Below, piece after piece: positions 9,167 through 17,692 of a DNA stretch of 64,000 nucleotides. Every line of letters begins with the position of its first letter. Position 1 is the first letter of the stretch. The notes below the pieces were generated by a model. It was not told the origin of the DNA, did not search any database, and was given only the letters and a program-made list of their open reading frames with translations. The stretch is from Pontibacter korlensis (lineage in GTDB: Bacteria; Bacteroidota; Bacteroidia; Cytophagales; Hymenobacteraceae): the NCBI RefSeq assembly GCF_000973725.1, contig NZ_CP009621.1, forward strand, positions 4,767,001 to 4,831,000, read 5' to 3'. The position numbers were made by a program, and so were the translations under genes.

Positions 9167-9725
9167 GAGTAAATGCCAAAGAAAGCCCTGGCACTCATAT
9201 CTTTGGCAGTATAAGCGTATGTGCAATTTTATCAGGCTCTTAAACGTAAGCTAACAGAAAGGGAAGGAGAAAGCCCTTGCACTAGACACTTTGATGATGT
9301 CGCCCCCAAGCAAGCCCTTCCCTTTCTCTTCATCTTAAAAGCCTGGACAGTACCTAGAGGCTGCCCCATCCGCAGGCATGAGTGAGTGTAGGCCCGGAAG
9401 ATGAATGTTTTTTGTCCACTTTAGTCCCTTTCAGCTATGAAGAATTTACTCTGTCAGAACCTGGGCGTCGATGTGGGCAAAGACGCTCTGGATGTGGTGC
9501 GACATCCCTTCACTTTTGTTGGGTTAGATCTTACCCTATGTTCTACCGCCTGCACTTGCCGGCTGTTACCTTTGCTGCAGCAAACATGTCCTGCACCGGG
9601 ATGTGAACGCAGCTAGTAATATAAGAAATAAGGCGGTCGGGCAGACCGTTTCAGCTTGGGAGATATACGGTCGCAGTAGCCAGGTAGCCCAAGAATCCAA
9701 CCTGCTTTAGCGGCGGGAATGTCAA
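9167..9725 (+). mobile_element. internally deleted remnant of the nested IS200/IS605 + IS110 element
   Basis: This 559-bp relic starts right after TTAC. Its left-end hairpin is TGCCAAAGA (9174-9182) paired with TCTTTGGCA (9200-9208). It continues with the upstream region and first codons of the IS110 transposase (ATG at 9437, MKNLLCQNLGVDVGKDALDVV), nearly identical to the full copy at 33344-33010. After about 9498 the match stops. From about 9570 it resumes as the 3' end of tnpB (HRDVNAASNIRNKAVGQTVSAWEIY, stop 9708-9710) and a right end finishing in TCAA at 9725. Everything between was deleted. It is non-coding now. Confidence 0.85.
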
Positions 9726-9830
9726 AGCTAAGTTCTACGGTCTTACAAGTGATGTGGCTTTTTGCAGTTGGTGATTATACATCAACTCAAGTTGGCAAGT
9801 ATAAAGACAGCTTAAGGCCAGGCTTGGCAG

Positions 9831-10874
9831 TTAAAAAATGTAGCGGATTTCACACCAAGGTATAACCTCTTGTTGCAACCTTCTGAATTCGCTTATCCAC
9901 TGGGCTTTTAGCTGATACTGGTAACGCACATTTATACCTCCAAACTGGCTCTTCTTGGTTTCCTGTATGGCTGGTGCCCAGATCAACTCCTCTGCCATAG
10001 GATTTATAGAAAGATTTAACTCATGCTGCCATTGGTTATGGGTCAGGAAGATAACCTCGCAGCTCATTGTACTCTTTAGCTTAGGATGCACTACTTCGTT
10101 TAACCTTTCAAACAGCTGCCTATAGTCTTCCAGCCAACCTTCATAAACAATAACAGGCGAAAAGTTTACATGCACATCGTACCCAGCATGGTAAAAGTCG
10201 TTGATGGCAGCTAATCGCTTTTCCAATGTATCTGTACGAACATCTACCAGCTTGCTGACCCTATGGGGTAGCAGACTATACCTTATCCGGGTTTTACCCT
10301 GCGGATCATAAGCCAGCATCTCCTGGTTCACGAACTTCGTGGCAAAGGTGGCAAAGGCCTTTGGGTGGTTTCGGAAGAACTTTACAGTGGTCTCTACACT
10401 ATCGGAAATAGAAGCATCAACCGAAACGTCAGAGTTGCAACCAATATCATAAGTATAATAGTGTGTATGAGTTTGATTCGGCACTTTTGGCCAAGCCTGC
10501 TTCTGAACATGCTTATCTACGGCGGCCAATATCTCCTCTGTATTTGTGAAAAGGGTAATAGGGTTCACCGGCTTGTTGCGATCCACATAACAATAAGCAC
10601 AGGCTCCTAAACAACCGTTGGCAAGGCTAGGTGAGATAAAATCTGAGCTGCGGCCACTCTCCCTGCAAACCAGAGTTTTCAGCCTGCCCAGTACCAGCAC
10701 ATTCGATTTTACCTGGTAATGATTACCATCTACGGAGGGTAACCTGTTGTGCTGCACTATCTGCTGTTGGTCGGCATTTGGATAGCTTAACAATGCTGCT
10801 TTGCCTCGCTCGTTCAGAGCATCAGCCGTGTAGAAAATAGTAGTCGGATTCAGTTTCTGCATACCCTTACACAA
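9831..10874 (-). CDS. spore photoproduct lyase family radical SAM protein
   Basis: A 347-residue cytoplasmic enzyme. The radical SAM cluster is C88-x3-C92-x2-C95 (GCLGACAYCY), and a cysteine in YDIGCNSD (C146) aligns with the hydrogen-donor cysteine of spore photoproduct lyase (FEASCxSD). It is upstream of, and divergent from, a second SPL-type gene with 192 bp between start codons. This family occurs in many non-spore-formers. Its substrate there is not established, and DNA photoproduct repair is the natural hypothesis. The start MCKGMQK is the only ATG before the conserved part; an internal MQK is also possible. Confidence 0.85.
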   Translation of the reverse strand: MCKGMQKLNPTTIFYTADALNERGKAALLSYPNADQQQIVQHNRLPSVDGNHYQVKSNVLVLGRLKTLVCRESGRSSDFISPSLANGCLGACAYCYVDRNKPVNPITLFTNTEEILAAVDKHVQKQAWPKVPNQTHTHYYTYDIGCNSDVSVDASISDSVETTVKFFRNHPKAFATFATKFVNQEMLAYDPQGKTRIRYSLLPHRVSKLVDVRTDTLEKRLAAINDFYHAGYDVHVNFSPVIVYEGWLEDYRQLFERLNEVVHPKLKSTMSCEVIFLTHNQWQHELNLSINPMAEELIWAPAIQETKKSQFGGINVRYQYQLKAQWISEFRRLQQEVIPWCEIRYIF

Positions 10875-11066
10875 CAGTGTAACAAGCCTTTATGTTCTTC
10901 TAAACTAATTTTTAACATACTGATATACAGTTACTTGTAATCTATTTTAAAATACTGCTAACTGAATTTAAGTGGTAGTAATTATGTTGAATTAGTAGCT
11001 TCAAACTGCTCATTTTCAAGACCTTTTGAGGCATCAGATAACAACATCATCAAGAAAAACTACCGA

Positions 11067-12149
11067 ATGGAAGCAGTTCAGGATAAGGTAATCACCAAAC
11101 CAAAACAACCCATCTCAAAACTATGGATGCCAAAGCAAGTACTTATTACACCTGCAGCCCTGGAAGAACCTTGGGGGCAGCAGATATATGGGCGGGCGAA
11201 GTCTTTAGGGCTTCCTGTGCATGAGCTAAAGCAAAACAGGATTGTAGGTTTGCGCGGCGAGGACGAACGGGAAACTTACCGTAAAGCTAAAAGCACACTT
11301 GCTGTAGTAACAGCTCCACCTAGTGCATTAAAGCTGCAGCCCATCCCTCCATCAGCCGACTGGCAGTTTCACCTGGCAGAAGGGTGTCCGGCGCATTGCC
11401 AGTATTGTTACCTGGCTGGTAGCTTGCAGGGGCCGCCTGTTACTAGAGCATTTGCCAACTTACCAACTATACTGCACAACCTGCCTAACTACAAGCAGGA
11501 AGACAAGATAACCTCTTTTGAGGCAAGCTGTTATACCGATCCTTTAGGTATCGAGCACCTTACAGGAAGCCTGGCAGAAACCATTCGTTTCTTTGGTGAA
11601 CAGAAGGGCATGCACCTTCGCTGGGTATCGAAGTTTGATCAGGTAGATGGGTTGCTAGACATAGAACACAATGGCAATACACAGCCGAGGATAAGTATAA
11701 ATGCTGAGTTTATAGCCCGGCGAATGGAGGCAGGCACAGCTTCTATAGAGGCACGCTTGGCTGCTATTCGGAAGCTGGCCTTGCCAAAAGTACAGGGAGG
11801 CGGAGGCTACAAAGTGGGTCTGGTAATTGCCCCGATCATGCCGCTACCAGATTGGGAGGAGCAGTATACGGACTTACTGGATAAGCTGGAACAGGCACTG
11901 GATTTTCCATGCGAGGTAACTTTTGAGCTGATAAGCCACCGTTTTACGCCTGGCTCCAAGTCGCTGCTACAGGAGTGGTATCCAAACACGCAGGTAGACT
12001 TTGACGAGAGCAACCGTTCCATGAAGTTTAACAAGTTCGGGGGCAAGAAATATGTGTATCCTGCTGTTACCATGCATATGCTGCGCAGCTTTTTTGAAAG
12101 CGAACTGAAAAGGCGCTTCCCTGAGGCACCGATTTTATACTGGACCTAA
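11067..12149 (+). CDS. SplB-like spore photoproduct lyase family radical SAM protein
   Basis: 360 residues. The radical SAM motif is C107-x3-C111-x2-C114 (GCPAHCQYCY). FEASCYTDPLGIEHLTG at about 151-167 reproduces the catalytic-cysteine region of Bacillus SplB (C155 equivalent to C141). The C-terminal half carries a TIM-barrel-like succession (VGLVIAPIMPLPDWEEQY, CEVTFELISHRFT). The known reaction is reversal of the thymine methylene dimer in spore DNA; here the organism is not a spore-former. Divergent from the shorter paralogue. A strong terminator follows. Confidence 0.87.
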   Translation: MEAVQDKVITKPKQPISKLWMPKQVLITPAALEEPWGQQIYGRAKSLGLPVHELKQNRIVGLRGEDERETYRKAKSTLAVVTAPPSALKLQPIPPSADWQFHLAEGCPAHCQYCYLAGSLQGPPVTRAFANLPTILHNLPNYKQEDKITSFEASCYTDPLGIEHLTGSLAETIRFFGEQKGMHLRWVSKFDQVDGLLDIEHNGNTQPRISINAEFIARRMEAGTASIEARLAAIRKLALPKVQGGGGYKVGLVIAPIMPLPDWEEQYTDLLDKLEQALDFPCEVTFELISHRFTPGSKSLLQEWYPNTQVDFDESNRSMKFNKFGGKKYVYPAVTMHMLRSFFESELKRRFPEAPILYWT

Positions 12150-12180
12150 GCCCGAGCGGTAAGCAAAGCACAGTAGCCTA

Positions 12181-12227
12181 TACAAAAGCAAAGCGGCTCC
12201 AATGTTTGGAGCCGCTTTGCTTTTGTA
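12181..12227. terminator. bidirectional intrinsic terminator
   Basis: A 20-bp perfect stem (arms 12181-12200 and 12208-12227) with a 7-base loop separates the SplB-like gene from the convergent HxlR gene. Confidence 0.85.
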
Positions 12228-12287
12228 TAACATTTAAAACTACTTCTGAAGCGTCTTTATGAATTCAAAAAAGAACAGTCGTGGTTG

Positions 12288-12734
12288 TTATACTTCACTA
12301 CTGGTGTTAGGTGCTCCTTTCGAGGCGTAGCGTTTACGCGCCTTCATAATCTGCTGTGAATTCTGCTTCGCCCAATCAGCCAGGTCGAGCAGTTTCAGTA
12401 GCAGGCTCTGTCCTAACTCAGTCAGCTCATACTCTACTCTTGGAGGTATTTCTGTATAAATCGTTCTGGCAACTAAACCATCCTCTTCCAGGGAGCGCAG
12501 CGTTACCGTAAGCATGCGTTGAGATATACCCGATATCAAGCCTTTCAACTCATTAAACCTCAACCTCTGTTTGCGTCCCAGCATCAGAATGGTATAAACT
12601 GACCACTTGTCTCCAAAGCGGCCCATGATGTCTTTTATGGGGCAGCAATTATCTGCCAAAGGATTGCCTGCTACAATTTCCTCTATTTTTTCCAGAACCT
12701 TAACCTTCTGGTTTTCAGCATTAGTTACTTCCAT
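12288..12734 (-). CDS. HxlR family transcriptional regulator
   Basis: A 148-residue winged-helix repressor of the HxlR type. The conserved entry is NCCPIKDIMGRFGDKWSVYTILML. The recognition region is LKGLISGISQRMLTVTLRSLEEDGLV, and the wing is YELTELGQSL. The cysteine pair C30/C31 at the usual sensing position could be redox or electrophile responsive, as in HypR and QorR. It diverges from a nitroreductase and a DsbA-like gene with 114 bp between starts, so it likely controls both. Confidence 0.9.
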   Translation of the reverse strand: MEVTNAENQKVKVLEKIEEIVAGNPLADNCCPIKDIMGRFGDKWSVYTILMLGRKQRLRFNELKGLISGISQRMLTVTLRSLEEDGLVARTIYTEIPPRVEYELTELGQSLLLKLLDLADWAKQNSQQIMKARKRYASKGAPNTSSEV

Positions 12735-12848
12735 GATACTTAGTACGACTAAAGTGCCTGCTTGACATCTACAAAGATAACGATTAAATTTGGTTACTAA
12801 AAGGAACTTAGTACTGAATTATTACCAATAGAAATCTGTTATACGTAC

Positions 12849-13481
12849 ATGAGCAAGATATTAGAGTCACTGGAGTGGCGTTACGCCTCCAAGCGAATGA
12901 ATGGCCAAAAAGTACCGGCTGATAAAGTTGAAAATATTCTAGAGGCAATTCGCCTTGCACCCTCTTCTATGGGCCTGCAGCCTTACACGGTGCTGGTTAT
13001 CGAAGACGAGGAACTGAGAAAGAAAATACAGCCGATCGCCATGAACCAACCGCAAATTGTGGAGGGATCGCATCTGTTAGTATTCGCAGCCTGGGATGAT
13101 ATTACGCCTGAGCATATTTCAGACTATATCAGCCACACTGCCAGTGTCAGGAACATGCCTGAAGAGGGTCTGGCTGATTTTAAAAACACATTGTTGAGCA
13201 TCGCTGCCAAAAATACGCAAGAGCAGAACTTCGTGTGGGCAGCAAAACAGGCATATATTGCTTTTGGCACGGCCCTGATAGCGGCAGCTGCCGAAAAGGT
13301 GGATGCTACCCCAATGGAAGGTTTTGACAGCGTTGCCCTGGACGAGCTGCTCAGCCTGAAAGAGCAAGGTTTGCGAAGCGTAACGATCATGCCTCTTGGG
13401 TATCGTGACACAGAAAACGACTGGCTGGCAAAGCTACCAAAGGTAAGAAGGCAAAAAGAAAAGCTGTTTATAGTACAGTAA
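12849..13481 (+). CDS. NAD(P)H-dependent oxidoreductase, nitroreductase family
   Basis: 210 residues. FMN-dependent nitroreductase fold with the N-terminal WRYASKRMNG and RLAPSSMGLQPY motifs, which contact FMN phosphate, and the C-terminal IMPLGYRD...LPKVRR element. Members reduce nitro-compounds, quinones or dihydropteridine. Divergent from HxlR and 74 bp before the DsbA-like gene, so likely part of a disulfide or electrophile stress response. Cytoplasmic. Confidence 0.9.
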   Translation: MSKILESLEWRYASKRMNGQKVPADKVENILEAIRLAPSSMGLQPYTVLVIEDEELRKKIQPIAMNQPQIVEGSHLLVFAAWDDITPEHISDYISHTASVRNMPEEGLADFKNTLLSIAAKNTQEQNFVWAAKQAYIAFGTALIAAAAEKVDATPMEGFDSVALDELLSLKEQGLRSVTIMPLGYRDTENDWLAKLPKVRRQKEKLFIVQ

Positions 13482-13555
13482 GAACAAACAACTTTAGAAC
13501 GTAAACTTTTAAGGTACTGACAGATACCAGAAGTACCACAACTACAAGACTAAAA

Positions 13556-14257
13556 ATGGCTAAGCAAAATATTAAAATAGACATTGTGTCTGATATCAAC
13601 TGCCCTTGGTGCTACATCGGGGAGCAGCGCCTGAAAAAGGCGATGAATACAGCAAACGAGCAGTATACTTTTGAAGTTAGTTTTAAGCCTTTCGAGCTGA
13701 ATGCAGGTATACCGCAAGAAGGCGTTGACAGGCTGGAGTACTTCAAGAACAGCTACGGCCCTTCTATCGTCTCACAGTTAGACGCTATGAACGAGCGTAT
13801 GACGAGTGCTGGCGCAGAAGAAGGTGTAACTTTCAACTTCGACAAGCTGGCTACGGTTAACAATACGTTTAACGGTCACCGACTAATCTGGCTTGCCAAC
13901 GAGTATGGTGTGCAGAAGCAGGTAGTTAATGCGCTTTTCTACAGCTACTTTACTGAAGGCAAAAACATGAACGACACAGCCGTACTAAAAGGGGTTGGTG
14001 TCGCTAATGGAATTCCTGCAGAGCGCCTGGAAGGATTCTTTGAAAGCGAAGAAGGTAAAGCAGAAGTGCGCAAGATGGAGCAGTGGGCACAAGCTGCTGG
14101 CATCACAGGTGTTCCAGCATTCATTATCAATGATAAATATTTAGTAAGCGGTGCCCAGCCAGCAGAAGCTTTCCAGCAAGTTTTCTCCCAAGTAGCTCCT
14201 GTGTTGGAAAACATAGCTGTAGAAGGAAACAGCTGCGGCATTGATGGTTGCTGCTAG
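13556..14257 (+). CDS. DsbA family oxidoreductase, FrnE-like
   Basis: 233 residues without a signal peptide. Thioredoxin fold with CPWC at residues 16-19 and the cis-proline region ITGVPAFIINDKYLVSGAQ. FrnE-type proteins are cytoplasmic thiol-disulfide oxidoreductases tied to oxidative stress. An unusual C-terminal tail, GNSCGIDGCC, adds three cysteines that could act as an internal relay or metal site. It is followed by a terminator and probably shares the HxlR-controlled promoter of the nitroreductase. Confidence 0.9.
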   Translation: MAKQNIKIDIVSDINCPWCYIGEQRLKKAMNTANEQYTFEVSFKPFELNAGIPQEGVDRLEYFKNSYGPSIVSQLDAMNERMTSAGAEEGVTFNFDKLATVNNTFNGHRLIWLANEYGVQKQVVNALFYSYFTEGKNMNDTAVLKGVGVANGIPAERLEGFFESEEGKAEVRKMEQWAQAAGITGVPAFIINDKYLVSGAQPAEAFQQVFSQVAPVLENIAVEGNSCGIDGCC

Positions 14258-14334
14258 TGTAAATCTAATTTAACGGCTAGCCCTGTTGAAGTATAATCAG
14301 CCCCTCTCCTGCTTTGCATGAGGGATCTGAAATG

Positions 14335-14371
14335 AAAAGAGCCAGTCAGGTTTTCCCTGACTGGCTCTTTT
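14335..14371. terminator. intrinsic terminator
   Basis: A 16-bp stem AAAAGAGCCAGTCAGG / CCTGACTGGCTCTTTT with a 5-base loop and T-rich tail. It lies between the DsbA-like gene and the convergent WrbA gene. Confidence 0.88.
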
Positions 14372-14387
14372 TTATATTACATGCTTT

Positions 14388-14999
14388 TTATGATTGTAGC
14401 CCTTGTTTAACCCACTGGGCTACAGTAACAGTACGTCGTGCCTGGTGGAACACGGCCTCACGGGCTTCTGGTTTTAGCCCCTCCCCACCTGCAGTAACGC
14501 TCACACCATATGGGTTACCACCTGCCGGGAAAAGCACCTGATCCGTATAACCTGGCGCTACCACAATAGCTCCCCAGTGATACATGGTGGTGTAGAGGGC
14601 AAGTATGGTTGCCTCCTGGCCTCCATGTGGGTTCTGTGCGCTCGTCATGGCGCTAACAACTTTGTTAGCCAATTTGCCATGGAACCACAAGCCACCTGTA
14701 CCATCGATAAACTCCTTCATTTGGGCTGGCAGGTTACCGTAACGGGTAGGTGCACTAAAGATGATCGCGTCTGCCCACTCCAGGTCATCGTGCGACGCAA
14801 CCGGTACATCTTTAGTAGCCTCAACATGCTCCTTCCATGCCTGGTTTTGCTCAATAGCAGACTCAGGTGCCAATTCCTTTACTTTTCTTATTCTGACTTC
14901 TGCACCGGCCTCTTTGGCGGCTTCTGCAGCCCACTGAGAGAGCTGATAGTTTGTTCCTGTTGAACTGTAGTAAATTACTGCCAGATTTACATTTGCCAT
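14388..14999 (-). CDS. wrbA: NAD(P)H:quinone oxidoreductase, WrbA type
   Basis: The ATG at 14999 (MANVNLAVIYYSSTGTN) gives 203 residues, the usual WrbA length. The longer upstream start at 15032 adds an unrelated leader. Flavodoxin-like FMN sites are visible: the phosphate loop SSTGTNYQ, SAPTRYGNLPAQMK, and TSAQNPHGGQE. WrbA does two-electron reduction of quinones and guards against oxidative stress. Convergent with the DsbA-like gene and separated by a terminator. Confidence 0.92.
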   Translation of the reverse strand: MANVNLAVIYYSSTGTNYQLSQWAAEAAKEAGAEVRIRKVKELAPESAIEQNQAWKEHVEATKDVPVASHDDLEWADAIIFSAPTRYGNLPAQMKEFIDGTGGLWFHGKLANKVVSAMTSAQNPHGGQEATILALYTTMYHWGAIVVAPGYTDQVLFPAGGNPYGVSVTAGGEGLKPEAREAVFHQARRTVTVAQWVKQGLQS

Positions 15000-15465
15000 A
15001 GTTTTTACATTAAATGGTTTTAGGTTAAACATACAAGCTCCGCTGCATTGCCAGGAAACTGTTCGGGTTCTCCTTATAGAGAGGTAGTTTGTACGAAGAT
15101 CCTGTTAACCTGTTCGTTAATGTATGTTTGAGAGCAACATACCGTGATGACAAGATGAACCAACTAATGCTTCTCAAAGGCTAAGTAAAAAGAGAGGGCA
15201 GTAAATAAAACACCGAACTAGTTTAACTCAGGCAGCAAATACAAGAACTAAAATTGTCCAGAGGTGTAGTATGCATAAAAACCCACTGTCACCGCTTTTG
15301 GTTATTATGTTGTAGTTTCGAGCTAGACTAGCATCACGAGAGTCTGCATCATAAAAAATAGCTGCCAGACAGGCAGGCTGAACTTGAGCTTTCACAAAGT
15401 GATTTAGATGCAGGACAGAAGTGAAGCCAGTAAGCTTTATAGGTTTTAGATTTTAACGTTACTAG
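15000..15465. other. intergenic region, no gene seen
   Basis: 466 bp between two divergently transcribed genes (wrbA and gabD-like). It should hold both promoters. Apart from AT-rich stretches I see no open frame, repeat or strong hairpin. Confidence 0.6.
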
Positions 15466-16914
15466 ATGGAACAGCAAAACTTGATAAAAACAGAAGCATA
15501 CGTAAACGGGCAGTGGGTAAAAGCTGCAAGTGGAAAAATGCTTGAGGTTACAAATCCTGCCACAGGTGAAGTTATTGCTTCGCTACCGGACATGAACCGA
15601 GAAGATGTGCGTAAAGCTATTGATGCGGCTGATGCTGCCTGGCCAGCTTACCGCGACATGACAGCAAAAGAAAGAGCTGCCATCCTGAGGAAATGGTTTG
15701 ACCTGATCATGGAGAACAAGGAAGAGCTTGCACGCATCGTGACCATAGAATCTGGTAAGGTGATGGCAGAAAGCTTGGGCGAGGTGAACTACGGGGCCTC
15801 TTTTGTGGAGTGGTTCGCTGAGGAGGCGAAACGTGCTTATGGCGATGTGATACCTCCGCATACCAAAGACAGGAGACTGGTGGTAATCAAACAATCCGTA
15901 GGCGTGGCAGCAGCTATCACTCCGTGGAATTTTCCGCTGGCTATGATCACCCGCAAAGTTGGTCCTGCACTGGCTGCCGGATGCCCTGTTGTTATCAAGC
16001 CTCCTGTTGAAACACCTCTAACTGCCCTGGCGCTAAACGAACTGGCCGAGAGGGCGGGTTTTCCTCCAGGAGTGTATAATACCATTACCACTTCGGACAG
16101 CAGTGAGATAGGCAAAGAGCTTTGCGAAAACCCTAAAGTGCGTAAACTCTCTTTCACGGGCTCTACCCCTGTTGGTAAGATTCTGATGAGCCAGAGTGCC
16201 TCTACTTTAAAAAAGCTTTCGTTGGAGCTAGGAGGTAATGCGCCGTTTATTGTGTTTGATGATGCCGATATAGATGAGGCCGTGAAAGGGGCCGTAGTAT
16301 CGAAGTACCGCCACAACGGGCAAACCTGTGTGTGCGTAAACCGCATACTGGTGCAAGACAGCGTGTATGACCAATTTGTAGAAAAGTTTACAAAGGCAGT
16401 ACAGGAGTTAAAAACAGGCGATGTACTGGATACCGATGTACAGGTGGGGCCACTCATCAATGAGAAAGGGTTGAAAAAGGTAAAAGAACACATCCGAGAT
16501 GCTGTAGACAAAGGTGCCAAGGTTATGACTGGTGGTGAAAGTATAGAAGGCTTGTTCTTTCAGCCAACTGTACTGGCAGAGGCTACACCAGATATGATTA
16601 TTGCGCGGGAAGAAGTCTTCGGACCAGTGGCTCCTGTTTTCCGTTTTAGTACAGATGAAGAAGCCATTCAAATGGCGAACGACACTGAGTATGGGTTAGC
16701 TTCTTACTTCTACAGCAAAGACGTAAACCGCTGTTGGCGTGTGGCCGAGGCTCTGGAGTACGGCATGGTAGGCATTAACGAAGGTTTGATCTCAACAGAG
16801 GTAGCTCCTTTTGGAGGCATAAAAGAATCCGGGTTCGGGCGGGAAGGCTCAAAGTATGGCTTAGACTATTTTATGGAGATCAAGTACATGTGCTTTGGTG
16901 GAGTGAACAAATAA
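15466..16914 (+). CDS. gabD: NAD(P)-dependent succinate-semialdehyde dehydrogenase
   Basis: 482 residues, full-length aldehyde dehydrogenase. The order is TPWNFPLAMITRKVGPALAAG, the Rossmann element FTGSTPVGK, the general-base glutamate in LELGGNAPF, the catalytic cysteine in GQTCVC, and the C-terminal EVFGPVAPVF and PFGGIKESGFGREG. The TCVC doublet and EYGMVGINEG segment fit GabD-type enzymes. They oxidise succinic semialdehyde to succinate in the GABA pathway. Followed after 12 bp by a small acetyltransferase. Confidence 0.9.
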   Translation: MEQQNLIKTEAYVNGQWVKAASGKMLEVTNPATGEVIASLPDMNREDVRKAIDAADAAWPAYRDMTAKERAAILRKWFDLIMENKEELARIVTIESGKVMAESLGEVNYGASFVEWFAEEAKRAYGDVIPPHTKDRRLVVIKQSVGVAAAITPWNFPLAMITRKVGPALAAGCPVVIKPPVETPLTALALNELAERAGFPPGVYNTITTSDSSEIGKELCENPKVRKLSFTGSTPVGKILMSQSASTLKKLSLELGGNAPFIVFDDADIDEAVKGAVVSKYRHNGQTCVCVNRILVQDSVYDQFVEKFTKAVQELKTGDVLDTDVQVGPLINEKGLKKVKEHIRDAVDKGAKVMTGGESIEGLFFQPTVLAEATPDMIIAREEVFGPVAPVFRFSTDEEAIQMANDTEYGLASYFYSKDVNRCWRVAEALEYGMVGINEGLISTEVAPFGGIKESGFGREGSKYGLDYFMEIKYMCFGGVNK

Positions 16915-16926
16915 CAGCGCAAGAAA

Positions 16927-17238
16927 ATGGATAACGTTAAGTATATACCCAACGACAAAGATGTGTTTGCTATCGAGGAGAACGGTGAACGCATTGCCGA
17001 GATGATTGTGAGTATAGCCAACAAGGAGATGTCGGTTTACCACACGGAGGTTAAGAAGGAACTAGAGGGCCAGGGGATTGGCACAAAATTAATCGAGGCA
17101 ATGACTGATTACGCCAGGTCCAAAAAGCTAAGCGTGATTCCATACTGCCCTTTTGTGAAGAAGAGCTTTAAAAACAACCCGGACAAGTATGCCGATATAT
17201 CTATTATAGAGAACAAAGGCTTCAGCAGCCCAGGCTAA
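16927..17238 (+). CDS. small GNAT family N-acetyltransferase
   Basis: 103 residues in the YjdJ/Gtn-like single-domain N-acetyltransferase class. The acetyl-CoA loop is EGQGIGTKLIEAMTDYARSKKLSVIPYCPFVKK, whose C-terminal YCPFVKxxF is typical of this short group. Substrate unknown. It starts 12 bp after the dehydrogenase stop, so probably co-transcribed. A large hairpin follows. Confidence 0.87.
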   Translation: MDNVKYIPNDKDVFAIEENGERIAEMIVSIANKEMSVYHTEVKKELEGQGIGTKLIEAMTDYARSKKLSVIPYCPFVKKSFKNNPDKYADISIIENKGFSSPG

Positions 17239-17247
17239 AAAGCCATA

Positions 17248-17308
17248 AAACTATTCAGCCCTTTCTATTACAGGCATGCCACCTGTCCCAGAAAGGGCTG
17301 GATAGTTT
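17248..17308. terminator. long bidirectional hairpin terminator
   Basis: 19-nt arms (AAACTATTCAGCCCTTTCT and a near-complement with one G-T pair) enclose a second small stem ACAGG/CCTGT. It separates the acetyltransferase gene from the convergent HMA-like gene. Confidence 0.75.
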
Positions 17309-17343
17309 CAGTTAATACAGCACATCAGCCAATTATTAGGGTA

Positions 17344-17583
17344 TTACAAATCCCCGCCGCCAATGCCCATCACGCGAATTATTTCTGCTTTAAAACCTGC
17401 TTTTTCTACGGCGTTTTCCACCGTCTGAGGGTCCAGGTTTACACCAGATACACTCAAGATCTTGTCGTCACTTTCAGTGTCGATATTCCACTTGCTTATA
17501 CTTTCTTCCTTGTCCAGAAAAGGAGCTACTTTAGATAAAGCATCCTGATTCTGTACGTTTGTCTTAAACTTGATTAATTCCAT
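17344..17583 (-). CDS. HMA-like small protein lacking the CxxC metal site
   Basis: 79 residues with the beta-alpha-beta-beta-alpha-beta pattern of heavy-metal-associated domains: FKTNVQNQDALSKVAPFLDKEESISKWNIDTES, SVSGVNLDPQTVENAVEKAGFKAE. The metal-binding CxxC loop is absent (NVQNQDA instead). It neighbours copper genes, so it may be a protein-interaction descendant of a copper chaperone. The C-terminus is GIGGGDL. A copper role is inferred from location only. Confidence 0.75.
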   Translation of the reverse strand: MELIKFKTNVQNQDALSKVAPFLDKEESISKWNIDTESDDKILSVSGVNLDPQTVENAVEKAGFKAEIIRVMGIGGGDL

Positions 17584-17692
17584 AGCATTTTTTTGTTTGG
17601 TACAGCTACACAGCTTGCTTTACGCAGGCAGTACACTGTTGCTCTACTCTTTTTGCAAAGGAAGGGTTATTTAAACTGCTTACGCAAAGGCA

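Noticed and set aside
15000..15465. Riboswitch or small RNA upstream of gabD
   Set aside because: No conserved stem set or terminator/antiterminator pair could be recognised.
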